Notes under the pieces: model-generated | Seen by the model: the letters and a program-made list of their open reading frames with translations, nothing else | Told to the model about the DNA's origin: nothing | Databases searched by the model: none | Shown here: piece after piece, positions 18,701-28,391 of the stretch | Position numbering within the stretch: the first letter of the stretch is position 1 | How the letters are laid out: each line of letters begins with the position of its first letter | Made by a program: the position numbers and the translations under genes | Assembly: GCA_977017575.1 (NCBI GenBank) | Contig: CDRNVI010000045.1 | Coordinates: 287,087 to 351,086, forward strand | DNA from: Paramoeba atlantica | Taxonomy: Eukaryota > Discosea | Direction of reading: 5' to 3' | Length of the DNA stretch: 64,000 nt

Positions 18701-20159
18701 TTTGAAGGCATCGAAAGAATCCCCATTCCCCACGTCTTGCAGGAGGCGGGAGTTTTATCCGAAAGCCGGGCTACCAAAATTTTGGGGGCCTTCGTCGGAG
18801 AGAAAGAAAGCGTTAGCGAAAAATTAGTCCAAAAAGTTGTGAAGCATCAAGCAGCTTTCCGGCGCCTACAGCACATGGGGGCCAGCAACGTCTCTATCGT
18901 TTTACTATCGCACTGCGTGAATATGCGTCACAGGTACGACATACGCGTGCATCATCCTGATGCGTCTTTGGAACTCAGTCGGCAGTTTGATTCCCAGGTG
19001 GCAAACACGCTATGTTCATGGTTCGGGAACCTCAACGAAGACCAAATATCATGGATGAGGCTACCACTGAAGAAAGGAGGACTCGGGCTCACCCCAACTG
19101 AACCGATTCGCGAAGCAGCGTTCTTCAAATCCAAACGAGCAGCTATGGAGCGACCAATTCATCTTTCAGCTCCCGCTACTCTAATGGATTTGCCAGCGCT
19201 GAACTCGCTCTCCAGCCAACGACCTCTCACTGATGAAGCGGTTACGGAAGAAGTCCACCACAATGCAGTGCGCGAGTCTTTGATGAAAGACAAGGGTCAG
19301 GCTGATATCATTCGTGTGGCCAGTGCGAAAGGGAATTACAATTGGCTCACCGCTTGCACCAAATTCATTCCTTCGCGACTTTTCACGTTGGCGATAATGC
19401 CCCGTTTCGGAATAGAGCATCCGTTGCTACCATCGAAGGTACAATGTCCTGGGTGCCACGTTCTCCTCACCTCCAGCAGCGCAATTGCTCACGTGTCCGG
19501 ATGCGTTAAATGCTCTGGGATTAACGCTACCACAAAACACAACAGAATGGTGCGTCAACTCTATGCGCTATGTATTAAGGCCGGCATTCCCTGCGAGCTC
19601 GAACCTAGACAATTCGCGACATACACCTGCGGAAAGTGCGGTACCACTGTTGACGGTGAAAATAAAGCGTCACACCAAAGGACTTGCGGATCTGGTTCAT
19701 TCCACCATTCCGGGCCAGATTTAGTCATCCATTGGGCAGACGGGGACATCTTTTATGATTTTACCGTCATACACGAGCTTTCACAATCCAACATCAAACG
19801 CAGCGGCGCAATTCTCATGCGAGACGCTATCAAGCGTAAGATTAACCGGTACGTCGTGTCGAGCTTAATTCCGAAACAGCAGTTTTTGTGCATTCCCATG
19901 CTTTCTGGAGGCGCCATGCATCCAAACACCAAGGAATTATTGTCGGCTCTTGCAGATGCATGTGGACTGGCACGCGATAAGATTCACCAGGATTTCGCTT
20001 TGCAATTGCAAGAACTGAATGGTTCGGTCGCAATGTCTCAATTTAGGAAATACTTGGCACCGGTCGATGGAGATGAAACGGCCCTGTGAATACCAGTTGA
20101 ATGCCGTTAGCGAGGTGCGTTAAAAAAAAATAGGAAATCTTTAACGGTGAATTTTGAAT
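15751..20159 (+). mobile_element. Full-length family B LINE with SL 5' end and 11-bp target duplication
   Basis: ACTACCTGGCT is present at 15740-15750 and again at 20160-20170, flanking the element within the APE LINE reading frame. Structure: SL, 30-base leader, intact 1424-codon ORF, 3' UTR of about 30 bases, A9 (20122-20130), then 29 extra bases (TAGGAAATCTTTAACGGTG...) before the second target copy. The intact ORF and perfect duplication suggest a young insertion. Confidence 0.92.
15815..20089 (+). CDS. Family B LINE polyprotein: Pro-rich N terminus, RT, zinc finger, REL endonuclease (1424 aa)
   Basis: Starts at MGMFTRSRAKETGVAP after the SL leader; an upstream in-frame ATG at 15779 overlaps the SL and is not used here. 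Order: basic RRKKK; Pro/Ser-rich low-complexity to about 120; DFLDCESP motif (about 360); beta block CILAWSFD...SQGIV...GHIPPQANVRVFKIVW (about 430-490); RT from GAAPGPTGT (about 707) with DLRNAFNSPAR (about 829), AGVRQGSPLST (about 886), catalytic AYIDDI (about 921) and LGAFVG; zinc-binding CPGCHVLL...HVSGCVKC (about 1210), CGKCGT...H...C; SGPDLVIHW...FYDFTVIHE (about 1297-1315), PD-(D/E)xK-like. It would bind its RNA, nick DNA and prime reverse transcription. REL position after the RT places it with CRE/NeSL/R2-type LINEs; exact clade not tested. Confidence 0.92.
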   Translation: MGMFTRSRAKETGVAPVVEPLPANRRKKKSIGQPAPPLAPPPAPSPAPPPTTPPPSPPAQPSFTAPPCATSSPLPAAMDTASFPPRIATSPNAPPPPLPLPLSPPSSPIHSQASSPQSLETPSMTRPSMHTSARRAQTRALNYRRSSNLTVGVTSAESGVTSTTDTTALSVPTVPRTRKIRFATSTNGKTTKEAVTTTANESTNESEWGNRLKQTCAVAASALVTATNAMSGAMFNYEKSHYQKNATYIPIPSKGVSFNGEGYVHDVRAFDIFADNPLQDDAFPSVSSGTTQPLAPSPQTTPGNSRGEVTAGTFSNATLLSDTPNGGNVRNLEACTVERNDARIVPGSLPSPVPIASDFLDCESPIHILSDSGDNANTNLVEDPVHQFFSETPDFPRVASQFRHIDPKVHFPVPPDELYDATLHAKVGDRCILAWSFDCSPSLNISQGIVKASQKRKHLNKWTMEYVGIVGHKIGTTFTGHIPPQANVRVFKIVWENNTHQESDPGSIKSCRSEERINRALRVNYQHTENDLDLEPMPTLRSVAPEFIPCVVAIYRDIVRDYAESPYPQRNRIWHRTLSAMKYSLATIRKATAKRRRRRPRDFSSLQDGESQNGHTSTANGPRLIDDKRAIKKATSLALDGCVSKASRVINQEITPRTLSDSETIEKLRALHPDLPTTFRLPQDAPMTACITPVELREAGRRMAKGAAPGPTGTTDSILRILLDDEVCSLSLCHMITDLINGSLSEEVMKRVKRARLVAIPKPGNGIRPIAVGEVWLKLAEIVLLQRHEKQLVPLFAPYQFGVMIKSGCEHVVHKLNEKYTEGCAILAIDLRNAFNSPARDEIARAVFGFHGLRPFQRLFNAEYSSPSELLYYGSNGNLGATLKSSAGVRQGSPLSTIMFCAFMQPILEIVASEFPALRIYAYIDDISFASKDSELIANAYNRLRVLLTAKLVELSPTKCVWFEGIERIPIPHVLQEAGVLSESRATKILGAFVGEKESVSEKLVQKVVKHQAAFRRLQHMGASNVSIVLLSHCVNMRHRYDIRVHHPDASLELSRQFDSQVANTLCSWFGNLNEDQISWMRLPLKKGGLGLTPTEPIREAAFFKSKRAAMERPIHLSAPATLMDLPALNSLSSQRPLTDEAVTEEVHHNAVRESLMKDKGQADIIRVASAKGNYNWLTACTKFIPSRLFTLAIMPRFGIEHPLLPSKVQCPGCHVLLTSSSAIAHVSGCVKCSGINATTKHNRMVRQLYALCIKAGIPCELEPRQFATYTCGKCGTTVDGENKASHQRTCGSGSFHHSGPDLVIHWADGDIFYDFTVIHELSQSNIKRSGAILMRDAIKRKINRYVVSSLIPKQQFLCIPMLSGGAMHPNTKELLSALADACGLARDKIHQDFALQLQELNGSVAMSQFRKYLAPVDGDETAL

Positions 20160-20170
20160 ACTACCTGGCT

Positions 20171-20884
20171 GACACTTAGAGAGGGAATGCTTCACGCAAG
20201 CGCGGCCGCTTGCTCACAGGTTTCAAAGGCTCGCAACGTTCGTTGGATGACGGAAATAGCTCGTAAAGCCATAGAAGAGAGACGCAGGGCCTTCGCAAGG
20301 ACGAAAATAGATCATGCTTCGGAAGAAGAAAATCTTCAGGCAAAATCAATGTACGAACAAAAGCGGAAAAGGCAAATCTTATATGCCACTCTGCTAACAG
20401 AAACTTTTATGCTGAAAAATGTCAAAATCTGGAAAGCACGAATATAGTCAAAAACCCAAGGGAAGCGTACAGACAAGTCGCTTCATTCGCCTCACAGACG
20501 GCTTTCTTAAGCGGAGACGCCCCACCAATGCAAAATAGTGAAAATACATTCACTAACCACCCTGCGGATCTGGCGAAAATCTTTGCCATACACTTTGAAC
20601 GCGTTTTCGAAGAGGAGACTTCCGCCGTCAATTTGGCAGACATACGTAGGGATCTGAGTCAAATAAAATACAGCACGATCTCAGAAATCGAATTAAGCGA
20701 AGAACGAAATCAAAACAACGCACCCCCTACAAGAGAAGAAGTCGAACAAAGCATTTCTCACCTCAAGGATGGAAAAGCTCCAGGGCCGGACGGAATTTAT
20801 CCAGAACACATAAAATATGCAGGACAGAATGTTGTTACATGGATTATTATTTTTTTAGACGAACTTTTTAAACGTGGATATAAA
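20171..20884 (+). pseudogene. APE LINE: linker and RT N-terminal part
   Basis: Continues the APE ORF: TLREGMLHASAAACSQ...RWMTEIARKAIEERRRAFARTK up to a stop at 20447. A second frame from 20528 covers FEEETSAVNLADI...ISHLKDGKAPGPDGIYPEHIKYAG, the typical start of a LINE RT domain. A frame change lies between about 20440 and 20530. It is broken at GYKHVP by the insertion beginning about 20885. Confidence 0.8.
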
Positions 20885-22240
20885 CATGTTCCTAGTCCGG
20901 TTTCACCAGCGCATATTTCCTTCTGCACATATTACTAATAACACTTTGAACTCGTTTTCCTTTCTGATTAAAAACGAGAGGGAGATCATCTCTTTTGGTC
21001 CACTGTCTGAACTTATATGGTGTATTGTTCTTCCTTGTCGGGAGTTAAAAATTTGTGCATCTGCGACAGAACTATGTTCCCGTTCAGTTCTTGGAGGTAC
21101 AGGGCAAAGTCTTCTAATATATGTTGCCGTGAAATAAGGCAACGATCTGCTAAAGCTGTTAATAGACGTTTTGTATGCTTATGTAGCGCTCCACCCGAAA
21201 GGACAGGGATACACATGAAACGATCATTCGCAATCATCCCAGAAGTTACGTAACGGTCGCGTTTCTTCGTGATGACTTCGTTCATCATTTTTTGAGGCGT
21301 TTTGTTTATGTGAGCTGCTGAAAACTCGTGAACTACAGTTAGGTCATAATACATCGGACCGTCTGCCCAGTAGATCATAAGGTCGGGCCCAGATCTGCGG
21401 ACACTGCCGCGACAGCTGCGCTGGTGTTCTGTGAGATTTTCCTCGGTTACACTATTCTGGCATCCGGAGCACTGAAATGAAGAAAATTGCCGAGGTTCTT
21501 TTTCACAGGTGAGGCCGCTCTTCAAGCAAAGCTCATAGATGTACCGAACTAAGGCGTGGTGTTTGGTTGTCACATTTACTCCTGCACATTTTGCGCACCC
21601 AGGGATATGATTTAGTATGGTAGATGACGTAAGGAGACTTTTGCACCCAGGGCATTGAACATCGTCCGGGATTTGTGGGTGGTGTAGTGCGAATCTCGGC
21701 ATAATCGATAATTTGAATGCTGAACTAGGCACTAAACGAGCTTTGGATGTGAGCCAAGCGTATTGACCCTTGTGAGACGCTAGTTTGATGATGGGCGCAA
21801 GTGTTTTTTCCTCTATTAAGGCTTGACGGACCTTGTTGTGGTATTTTGCTTCACTAGCTTGCTCATCGAAATTGATGTAGGGGTCGCGAGAATCACCATC
21901 AACCGGAGTTGGCGCATTCATCGTTTGGGTTGCCCGAGCTGAAGAGGGTTTTCGATGCTCAAGAGCAGCAAATTTTGAAGCGCTGTACGAAGATTCACGT
22001 AGTGGTTCGATGGGGGTGATTCCCAGTCCACCCTTGCGCGTCGGTAGACGTAGCCAAGATATCTGTCGGTCCGTGAGGTTGCCTAGCCAAGCCTTGAGGG
22101 TTTTATTTACTTCTGCGTCGAAATTAGAGGCCATATCCAGAGTTTGTTGTGGATCATGTACCCGAATGTGGTAACGGTGTCTGATGTTTACGCACTTTGA
22201 TAGTAGTAGAGTGGACACATTGTTGATCCCCATTTTGTTT
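20885..22240 (-). mobile_element. 5'-truncated family B LINE inserted in the APE LINE (antisense)
   Basis: Minus-strand ORF 21013-22233 starts at MGINNVSTLLLSKCVNIRHRYHIRVH (RT thumb) and runs through RLPTRKGGLGITP, CPGCKSLLTSSTILNHIPGCAKC, CSGCQ...H, and RRSGPDLMIYW...YYDLTVVHE to the stop at 21013. The last codons are in frame and the REL core is intact, but the RT catalytic region is missing, as expected of 5'-truncated target-primed copies. About 125 bp of 3' UTR follows. No clear target duplication was found. Confidence 0.8.
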
Positions 22241-22243
22241 AGT

Positions 22244-23639
22244 CACATGGATGACCCACATTATTCAGCAATGTTGATTGATTTGATTGAAAAATTACAT
22301 TATTCAGCAATGTTGGGCAACCTCGATTCTACCCAAGAGTTGGCTGCACGCGCACATAATTTGTATCTATAAGGGTAAAACGGCGGGACCCAAAGCAGAT
22401 CCGAATTCCTACAGAGGGATTTCACTTTTAAACATAGCAAGCAGAATATTGTCCGACATACTGCTGAACCGCCTATCGCCACGAATCGATAGAAGGCTAC
22501 ATGACAGCCAAAACGGTTTTAGAAAAGGAAGATCGACGGAGGACGCTATTTTCTCAATTAGGAGAATCACAGAAGAAGCCAGAGCAAAAAATCGTTTGCT
22601 TTATCTAGTCTAATTTACAGAAATCGTATGATAGAATTCCGCGACCAATTATATGGGAAGTGCTAGGTAAAATGCAGGTTGATGGTTTACTTCTAGACTT
22701 GTTGAAGGCGTTATATAACGAAACTACCGCAGCTGTGTCCTTAAAAGGGGGGATAACTAGTGATACCTTTGCAACGCGATGCGGAGTAAAACAGGGATGC
22801 CCTCTGAGCTGTGTGATATTCAACGCGATTATGGACTGCTTAATGAGAAAACTCATCGCCACAAAATTTCCAGGCATCAATATTAAATGGAGAATACCGA
22901 GAGGTAAGAGACACTCAGGGGACGTGGTGCAGGGAAGCGAAACAATCGGCCTCCTAACATACGCAGACGACATCGTTATCTGGTCGGACAAAGAGGAAGA
23001 GCTCAAGAACTGTATTGAGTGTTTTTCTGACATAGCAAAAATCTGGGGTATGTCAGTTAATACCAATAAAACAAAATATCAAGTTTTACAGCCATCAAAT
23101 TCTAACGAACGACGAACATCATGCATGAGTGTGGGCGAGAAAAACCTACAGCAGGTCGAGAACTATCGATATTTGGGGTCCACAATAAAAGACAACGCTA
23201 AATTCGACTCGGAAATGGTCAGTAGAGTACAGAGTGCACAGGGCAAACTAACCGGACTGAATCTCATTTGGAAAAGTCGCATCATCTCCAGAAAGACCAA
23301 AGGAATATTGTTCAAAACTTGCGTAATACCAAGGTTAACATATGGGTGCTCGACGTGGTGCTTATCACGTCACAACTTTCGAGATTTAAACATGAGCTAC
23401 ATGTCACTCCTAACAAAATATTGTTTGGCGAACAAGAAGGAAAAATGCAACGAGGAGGACAAACCTATACGTACGCTAAAACAATAAGGGATGCGCTGTC
23501 CCGAGCTGGAATGCCGAGCGACCAAACTTGGAAATACAGGGCGCAATACAAAGATTCATGGAATGCGGCTATAACAGAATATAGGGACGAAAATAGTCCA
23601 AGCCACAAGAAAAGAAGGAAGAAACATGGGTTTAATTAG
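22244..23639 (+). pseudogene. APE LINE: RT core and C terminus
   Basis: Frame 22287-22613 gives ILPKSWLHAHIICIYKGK...NSYRGISLLNIASRILSDILLNRL...QNGFRKGRSTEDAIFSIRRI. After a frame break near 22613 the next codons (LQKSYDRIPR, then 22660-23487) give GVKQGCPLSCVIFNAIMD, TYADDIVIWSD (catalytic YADD) and VENYRYLGSTI; the tail shifts frame again near 23400 and ends at 23639 with KKRRKKHGFN. ACATTATTCAGCAATGTTG is duplicated at 22259 and 22296. The motif style is RTE/L1-like and unlike the REL LINEs. Confidence 0.8.
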
Positions 23640-23644
23640 TAAAC

Positions 23645-24413
23645 GAAATCAGCGTCTTCTTTCTCACACATAATGAACAAGAATAAATAAAATGAAACCA
23701 ATTCCTAAATCATGTAATATCTTTCTTCATAAAGCAATTCAAAGAATTCAACTGCTTTAGTATCCTCACCACCTATCCATGAAAAGAAATTAAGGTACCT
23801 GGCCATTTCAATCAAACTTACAGTATTTGAAACAAATCCACAACAAACTCCTTTACTTACGAACGGGCATCCCGTCCGCCAACTCCGCGAAGTGGTTGGG
23901 GGTTGGTGGGCGGGCGCAATAAAAAGGTTAGAGAAGGAGTGTCACTATACCAAACTAAATAAATGAAATCTCTAAACAAAACAAACAAATCATATCTCAT
24001 AATATAAATATTATGTGCCCCCAAGGGCCATTATATCAATCATCCTAAATTTCTAAACGTACACTTATATAAACAAAACAAACAAATCATATCTCATAAT
24101 ATAAATATTATGTGCCCCGAAGGGCCATTATATCAATCATCCTAAATTTCTAAACGTATACTTATAGAAATCAGCGTCTTCTTTCTCACACATAATGAAC
24201 AAGAATAAATAAAATGAAACCAATTCCTAAATCATGTAATATCTTTCTTCATAAAGCAATTCAAAGAATTCAACTGCTTTAGTATCCTCACCACCTATCC
24301 ATGAAAAGAAATTAAGGTACCTGGCCATTTCAATCAAACTTACAGTATTTGAAACAAATCCACAACAAACTCCTTTACTTACGAACGGGCATCCCGTCCG
24401 CCAACTCCGCGAA
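23645..24413 (-). repeat. B2-A2-B1 split direct repeats of the VIPER-like element
   Basis: B2 23645-23891 and B1 24167-24413 (247 bp each, both beginning GAAATCAGCG on the plus strand) flank A2 23915-24166. A2 contains two near-copies of about 100 bp, each with an ATGTGCCCC-AAGGGCCA hairpin-like motif. 23 bases (GTGGTTGGGGGTTGGTGGG...) separate B2 and A2. 24414-24567 has a T16 run and no gene. Confidence 0.85.
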
Positions 24414-24567
24414 CCAGCCCGCTCGCACGTAATACTACCACCCGAGCGCATGTGTTTTCAGCAAATGGTGGCGGCCACCTACTGAAACACCTACATATAT
24501 AGCCTACATATATAGTATGTTATTTTTTTTTTTTTTGAGTACTACATTATTTCTGATTTGAATACTT

Positions 24568-25664
24568 TCATAACCGGCTAATCGGGTCCGCGGGGTTATC
24601 GGCAGATTTTATGTAGCGAGCCATAATGCATACGCCAAGATTCTGATTCTTTTTGAGTATATGTTTGAGCTCCACCGCAATGCTATCTGATTTTGCAACT
24701 TTACGATTAAGGGCAGCTTTGCACGACGTATTATCTATAAAGAGGTCCACACAAGTCCCCTTTTGAAAGTGGTGGCCCAGTTTTTCAAATGCCAGTCGAA
24801 CTGCCATAGCCTCCGCATGATTAACTTCATATTTAAATTCCGGTTCCCACGAGTCCCCCACAATGATCACTTGACCATCGTCCCGGTACAGAACTGCCCC
24901 CCATCCTTTAGCGGACGCGTCCGTGTAAAGACTATGCCTATGGGGAACGACATCCGGGTGTGGTGGCGGTGCGATTGGTTCGTTCCGTAAAATGATATTC
25001 CTCCAGTCCGCCAGGATAGAACGAGTTGCTGTCGGAAGCGGAACAGGATACTCCGCCAGTTTGGGATTTCTATTGAGCTCATTGATCCGTCGTCGAACAA
25101 TCTTTAAAGGAAAATGATACTCAGGAATGATATGTCCCAAGACCGCTGCCGCGTAGAGGAGGCGCCCCACCGCCGTCTCCAGTTGAGAAAACGTTATGTT
25201 ACGATAGCGATCGCGCGACATTTTTTGTAAAACCCTAGGTCCCAGGCTGACCTTGTGGGTTTCATGATTGTACAGGACTCCATTGAACACATATTCCTTG
25301 GAAGGGTCGGATCCGGTCTCCTTAAATAAGCCACCGACTTGAGCACACTGTCCGTCAACAAGGTTAACAAATTTGATGCATTCTTCACGGGTTCCGGCAA
25401 ATCGAATACCGTCTATGTAAATATCCACGGAGCCAATACAGGAGCCCAGTGTGGGCTTGCATACAGCGGAGTCGCACGCGATAGCTGCTGTCAGTTTGTG
25501 CATAATTTCCGGGGCGCATCGGTGCCCCATGGGCATAACTTTCATCTGGTGCAAGACTCCATCTTGGTCACGAAAACGAAATTTGGCACGTGCCGCGCGC
25601 GGAACTCCGATTTGGTAGAACCCGCAACGTAAGTCGCGCTTAACGCCTGCTTCTTCCTCAGCCT
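24568..25664 (-). pseudogene. VIPER-like element: reverse transcriptase and RNase H part
   Basis: Minus-strand coding similarity to DIRS-type RT (CGFYQIGVP, VMPMGHRCAPEIMH, the catalytic-region segment VDIYIDGIRFAG) followed by an RNase H domain (LYTDASAKGWGA, NHAEAMAVRLA, LFIDNTSCKAAL, SADNPADPISRL at the end). The 5' portion of the same domain lies beyond the nested transposon, around 28610-29110. Treated as a fossil; no break list is given. Confidence 0.8.
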
Positions 25665-25666
25665 TA

Positions 25667-25735
25667 CTGTGACCCCCCCCTTTAATATGGACACTTTTTC
25701 GGCTTTTGTCCATAATAAAGGGGGGGGCGATGAAA
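25667..25735. repeat. Left terminal inverted repeat and terminal hairpin of the pogo-type transposon
   Basis: 26 bp identical to the inverse of 28581-28606. Bases about 25673-25728 form an 8-C/8-G plus TTTAATATGGAC/GTCCATAATAAA imperfect hairpin; the right end has the equivalent pair at about 28553-28600. Confidence 0.85.
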
Positions 25736-26224
25736 GGGGTGTGAAAAAAAATTCGGCGCCGCTTCGCGGCACCTTTTTTACTTATAATACGACAAAAAAT
25801 CAAATTTGTAAAATCCATGTCCAGGAGAGAGGGCGAGGAGAGCAGAGGAAGAGGGCGGGGGAGGAGGGCGTCAATGAGGGGTGAAGGGGCACTTCTTCAT
25901 AAGGGTGAAGGGTACATGGAGGATATACATTATTGATGTACACTATAATTAGGAATAAAAAATTAACAACAAGCAAAAAATCATGCATGCTCACATTCAG
26001 CTCTATATTCCGTGTAGCTATAAAGGTTCCATTCAGTTAAATTGTAGATGTTCTAACGTAAAAGTCGAGCCCAAACTTCCTACTCATACAAAGTTTCACA
26101 CAAATGAACTAAAGGTGGAAAGAAAGAACTTACGTTCACGACGGGAAAAAACAAGACCAACGTTAAGAGCTCACGTAAAAAAACCCACGTAAACTTATCA
26201 CAACAAAATTAAATAACAGCCCTT

Positions 26225-27898
26225 TTACAATTCAAAAGTATCATCATACGCTACTGACTGATCCCACCCCTCTGTGTCCATGTCCCCGCGGTCATTGTCT
26301 GGATGAAGCATTAGTTGCCCTAAACAATCTTGAGTGTCAATTATTTCCTCATCGTGAAGCTCTTCAGTGAGGGCAGGACGATGAGACAGAGCACCGGGAA
26401 CGCATGGTCGCCATGTTTTTGAGATATTTTTGCGTGTGAGCTTGTTCTCCACGGGAACTAAAAAAAGCAAGTTACACAGATTGTTTACCAAATGGAGCCC
26501 GCATTCATTCGTCATTGGTTGCTGTTGCGGCACTGCGGCGTATTTAATCTTCATCTCCGCAGAGAAACCTATCAGCAGACGCATGTGAATCATGATGCTG
26601 TTCAGAAAATCAGATCGAGCAGAGGGACAATATGTTTCGTAACTGGCGAAAACAGTTAGCCCAAACCTCTGGAAATTGACAAGGATAAAATGCCCATTAA
26701 AAATTAAAGCCGCGGCTATTCGACGAACCGATGTAATATGCTGTTTTGGCTCGCGGCCCAGGCCTAACATCAACTGCGTCTGTCCGGTATTTAGGAACAT
26801 GAGATGCCTGTCTGCATTAGGCAATTCCCGATATACCTCCATTACGTTTTGGCAGAGCTGATCCACCGCGTGCGTGGTAAGACAGCTTTTGGGACGTCGA
26901 AATTTTTTCCACGTATCAACCAGGGTGGGAGGAGTCTCCTCTGTTTCCGGCACAACAATCGGCTCATTTCGTGAAGACTCTATTTGTGGTGAAATTTCCT
27001 CACGGACTTTTATCTCAGCTTTCGCTTTTCTGGTTGGTTCACTTTCGGGATCCTTCTCGCTCCATGGATACTCTGTAGCTGGTTGCTTGATGTACCTGCG
27101 GGCGGCGTTAAGAATAGTGTTGTGATGCTTTACCCATACTCTCGAATGGGCCTCTTTTATCCACTCCAGCACCAAATAACGAGTTACCTTACACGAAGAG
27201 TTCTGTATTCGCCATGCACTGAGCAATTCATTGTACGCCCTCTTAAATAGGCGATTGAATACTCGGTCGTGAATTTGGATCGCTTTCGTGCACCCGCCAG
27301 GAATTGTGTGCGGGTCACAGTTGACGGGAACATCATCAGTGCGATGCCCCGTGAAGTCGTCAGTAACGATGGCCGTTGAAGATTGTTCCAGGGTAAGTGG
27401 CAAGTATCGGTGCATCATGCGGGGATATATATCATCTCGCACCCATCCAGAAGAGCTCACATCAATAAATATCCCTTTCAATTTATTCGCGTAACTCGTC
27501 ATTTCCGAATAAATTGTTGAGCTTTCTCTGCGCTTCGCTCCGTGCTCAAAAATTACAGTCGGGTGGAGCGGGTAAACTTCGCCGGCCCCTAAATCATAGA
27601 CGCCCGCAAGAAATGCGGTTACTGTTTCCTTTGGGTTTGTATCCACTACCTTAGGTTGCGGGCACCCTACCGGAGCAAGTGTGTACCCTTGCACCTCTCC
27701 ATTGACAAACATGGCGGTTTCATCCCCGAAAAGCGCGAAACGGTAGCAACGGACTGTGTTTTGAACGTAGAGCTTTTCAGCCCAATGAGAAATTCTGAGG
27801 TTCACATCAGCGGGGGCTAAGCACTGTATTCTGCCCCACCGCCGCCACACCCAAACCATAGTACCGTCTGAACTTCGCATAAGTGTCTTCCAAAGCAC
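26225..27898 (-). CDS. Pogo-type DDE transposase with C-terminal Ulp1/adenain-like cysteine protease domain
   Basis: 557 codons, stop at 26225. Seen: GDETAMF (D59) as the first catalytic Asp; IVTDDFTGHRTDD (D180/D181) as the second; IPGGCTKAIQIHD (D211), the counterpart of the pogo IPxGxTxxLQPxD block, as the third, a spacing of about 30. These fit a DDE_1/pogo catalytic core. After an acidic linker (about 278-330), residues about 340-480 contain NGHFILVNF (H403), FASYET (E421) and VPQQQPMTNECGLHL (Gln 458-460, C466). That is the His - Asp/Glu - Gln - Cys order of Ulp1/C48 and adenain-like proteases. The C terminus is acidic. The ATG shown is only the ORF's; the HTH part lies in an overlapping frame upstream, so the full protein needs a frame change or an intron near 27840-27900. 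Confidence 0.75.
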   Translation of the reverse strand: MLWKTLMRSSDGTMVWVWRRWGRIQCLAPADVNLRISHWAEKLYVQNTVRCYRFALFGDETAMFVNGEVQGYTLAPVGCPQPKVVDTNPKETVTAFLAGVYDLGAGEVYPLHPTVIFEHGAKRRESSTIYSEMTSYANKLKGIFIDVSSSGWVRDDIYPRMMHRYLPLTLEQSSTAIVTDDFTGHRTDDVPVNCDPHTIPGGCTKAIQIHDRVFNRLFKRAYNELLSAWRIQNSSCKVTRYLVLEWIKEAHSRVWVKHHNTILNAARRYIKQPATEYPWSEKDPESEPTRKAKAEIKVREEISPQIESSRNEPIVVPETEETPPTLVDTWKKFRRPKSCLTTHAVDQLCQNVMEVYRELPNADRHLMFLNTGQTQLMLGLGREPKQHITSVRRIAAALIFNGHFILVNFQRFGLTVFASYETYCPSARSDFLNSIMIHMRLLIGFSAEMKIKYAAVPQQQPMTNECGLHLVNNLCNLLFLVPVENKLTRKNISKTWRPCVPGALSHRPALTEELHDEEIIDTQDCLGQLMLHPDNDRGDMDTEGWDQSVAYDDTFEL

Positions 27899-28391
27899 TA
27901 ATTGAAGTCAATCCCGTATTTTGTCGTATCATGTCGATGACGATATTTCTGGTGAGGGGACACCATAACGAGGAGGCTTGAACGCAGGAGCGGTGTACCC
28001 GTTCCATTGCCTCAGACTTATTGTAGCAAACTGCTTCGGGATCATTGTAGTCGCCTCCTCGAACGTTAAAAGCACGATTCCTGTGGTTGCTCCCCATGGA
28101 ACGATCAATGAGTTTTTGAAAGTAGCTCATACCGTGGCTACGGATTTCATATACTCCGCTTCGCGAAATTCCGTATTTTTCTCGGATTCTTTTTACCGAG
28201 AGAGTCGATCGGCAGATTTCGCGCTTCTCGTATATATTAAGCTCAGTTCGTCCCCTTTTCTCCTTTACGTGGATATCTAAAGAAGCGTGGACATTGCGCT
28301 CATTTGTAATCAACATTGTTGGATTACCTACCTGTGGCTTTGGGGGTGTTGCCTTAATCCAAGAGGTTAAGGGTCCTTCCACGGAATTCAT
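27807..28391 (-). CDS. N-terminal DNA-binding part of the pogo-type transposase
   Basis: From MNSVEGPLTSWIK. NIYEKREICRSTLSVKRIREKYGISRSGVYEIR (about residues 52-85) is a Psq/CENP-B-type helix-turn-helix; about 105-165 (AFNVRGGDYNDPEAVCYN...CPLTRNIVIDMIRQ) has the look of the second, CENPB-type HTH. It overlaps the catalytic ORF by about 90 bp in another phase; similarity appears to leave this frame around ALEDTYAKFRRYYG. It would bind the terminal inverted repeats. Confidence 0.7.
   Translation of the reverse strand: MNSVEGPLTSWIKATPPKPQVGNPTMLITNERNVHASLDIHVKEKRGRTELNIYEKREICRSTLSVKRIREKYGISRSGVYEIRSHGMSYFQKLIDRSMGSNHRNRAFNVRGGDYNDPEAVCYNKSEAMERVHRSCVQASSLWCPLTRNIVIDMIRQNTGLTSISALEDTYAKFRRYYGLGVAAVGQNTVLSPR

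Larger units (their letters stand above)
14511..23640 (+). mobile_element. RTE-like APE-type LINE split by two family B insertions
   Basis: Pieces in order: APE endonuclease (14543-15750), linker and RT N-terminal part (20171-20884), RT core and C terminus (22244-23639). The gaps are a full-length plus-strand family B element (15751-20159) and a 5'-truncated minus-strand one (20885-22240). Removing the insertions restores colinearity with RTE-type LINEs. It is older than both insertions and carries several frame breaks. Confidence 0.8.

Noticed and set aside
23645-24413. CRISPR-like array of short repeats
   Set aside because: These are two 247-bp direct repeats around a 252-bp repeat, explained by the split-repeat structure of the VIPER-like element.
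25361-25375. CAACAAGG as a further SL remnant on the minus strand
   Set aside because: Lies inside conserved RT coding sequence; the match is only 8-9 bases.
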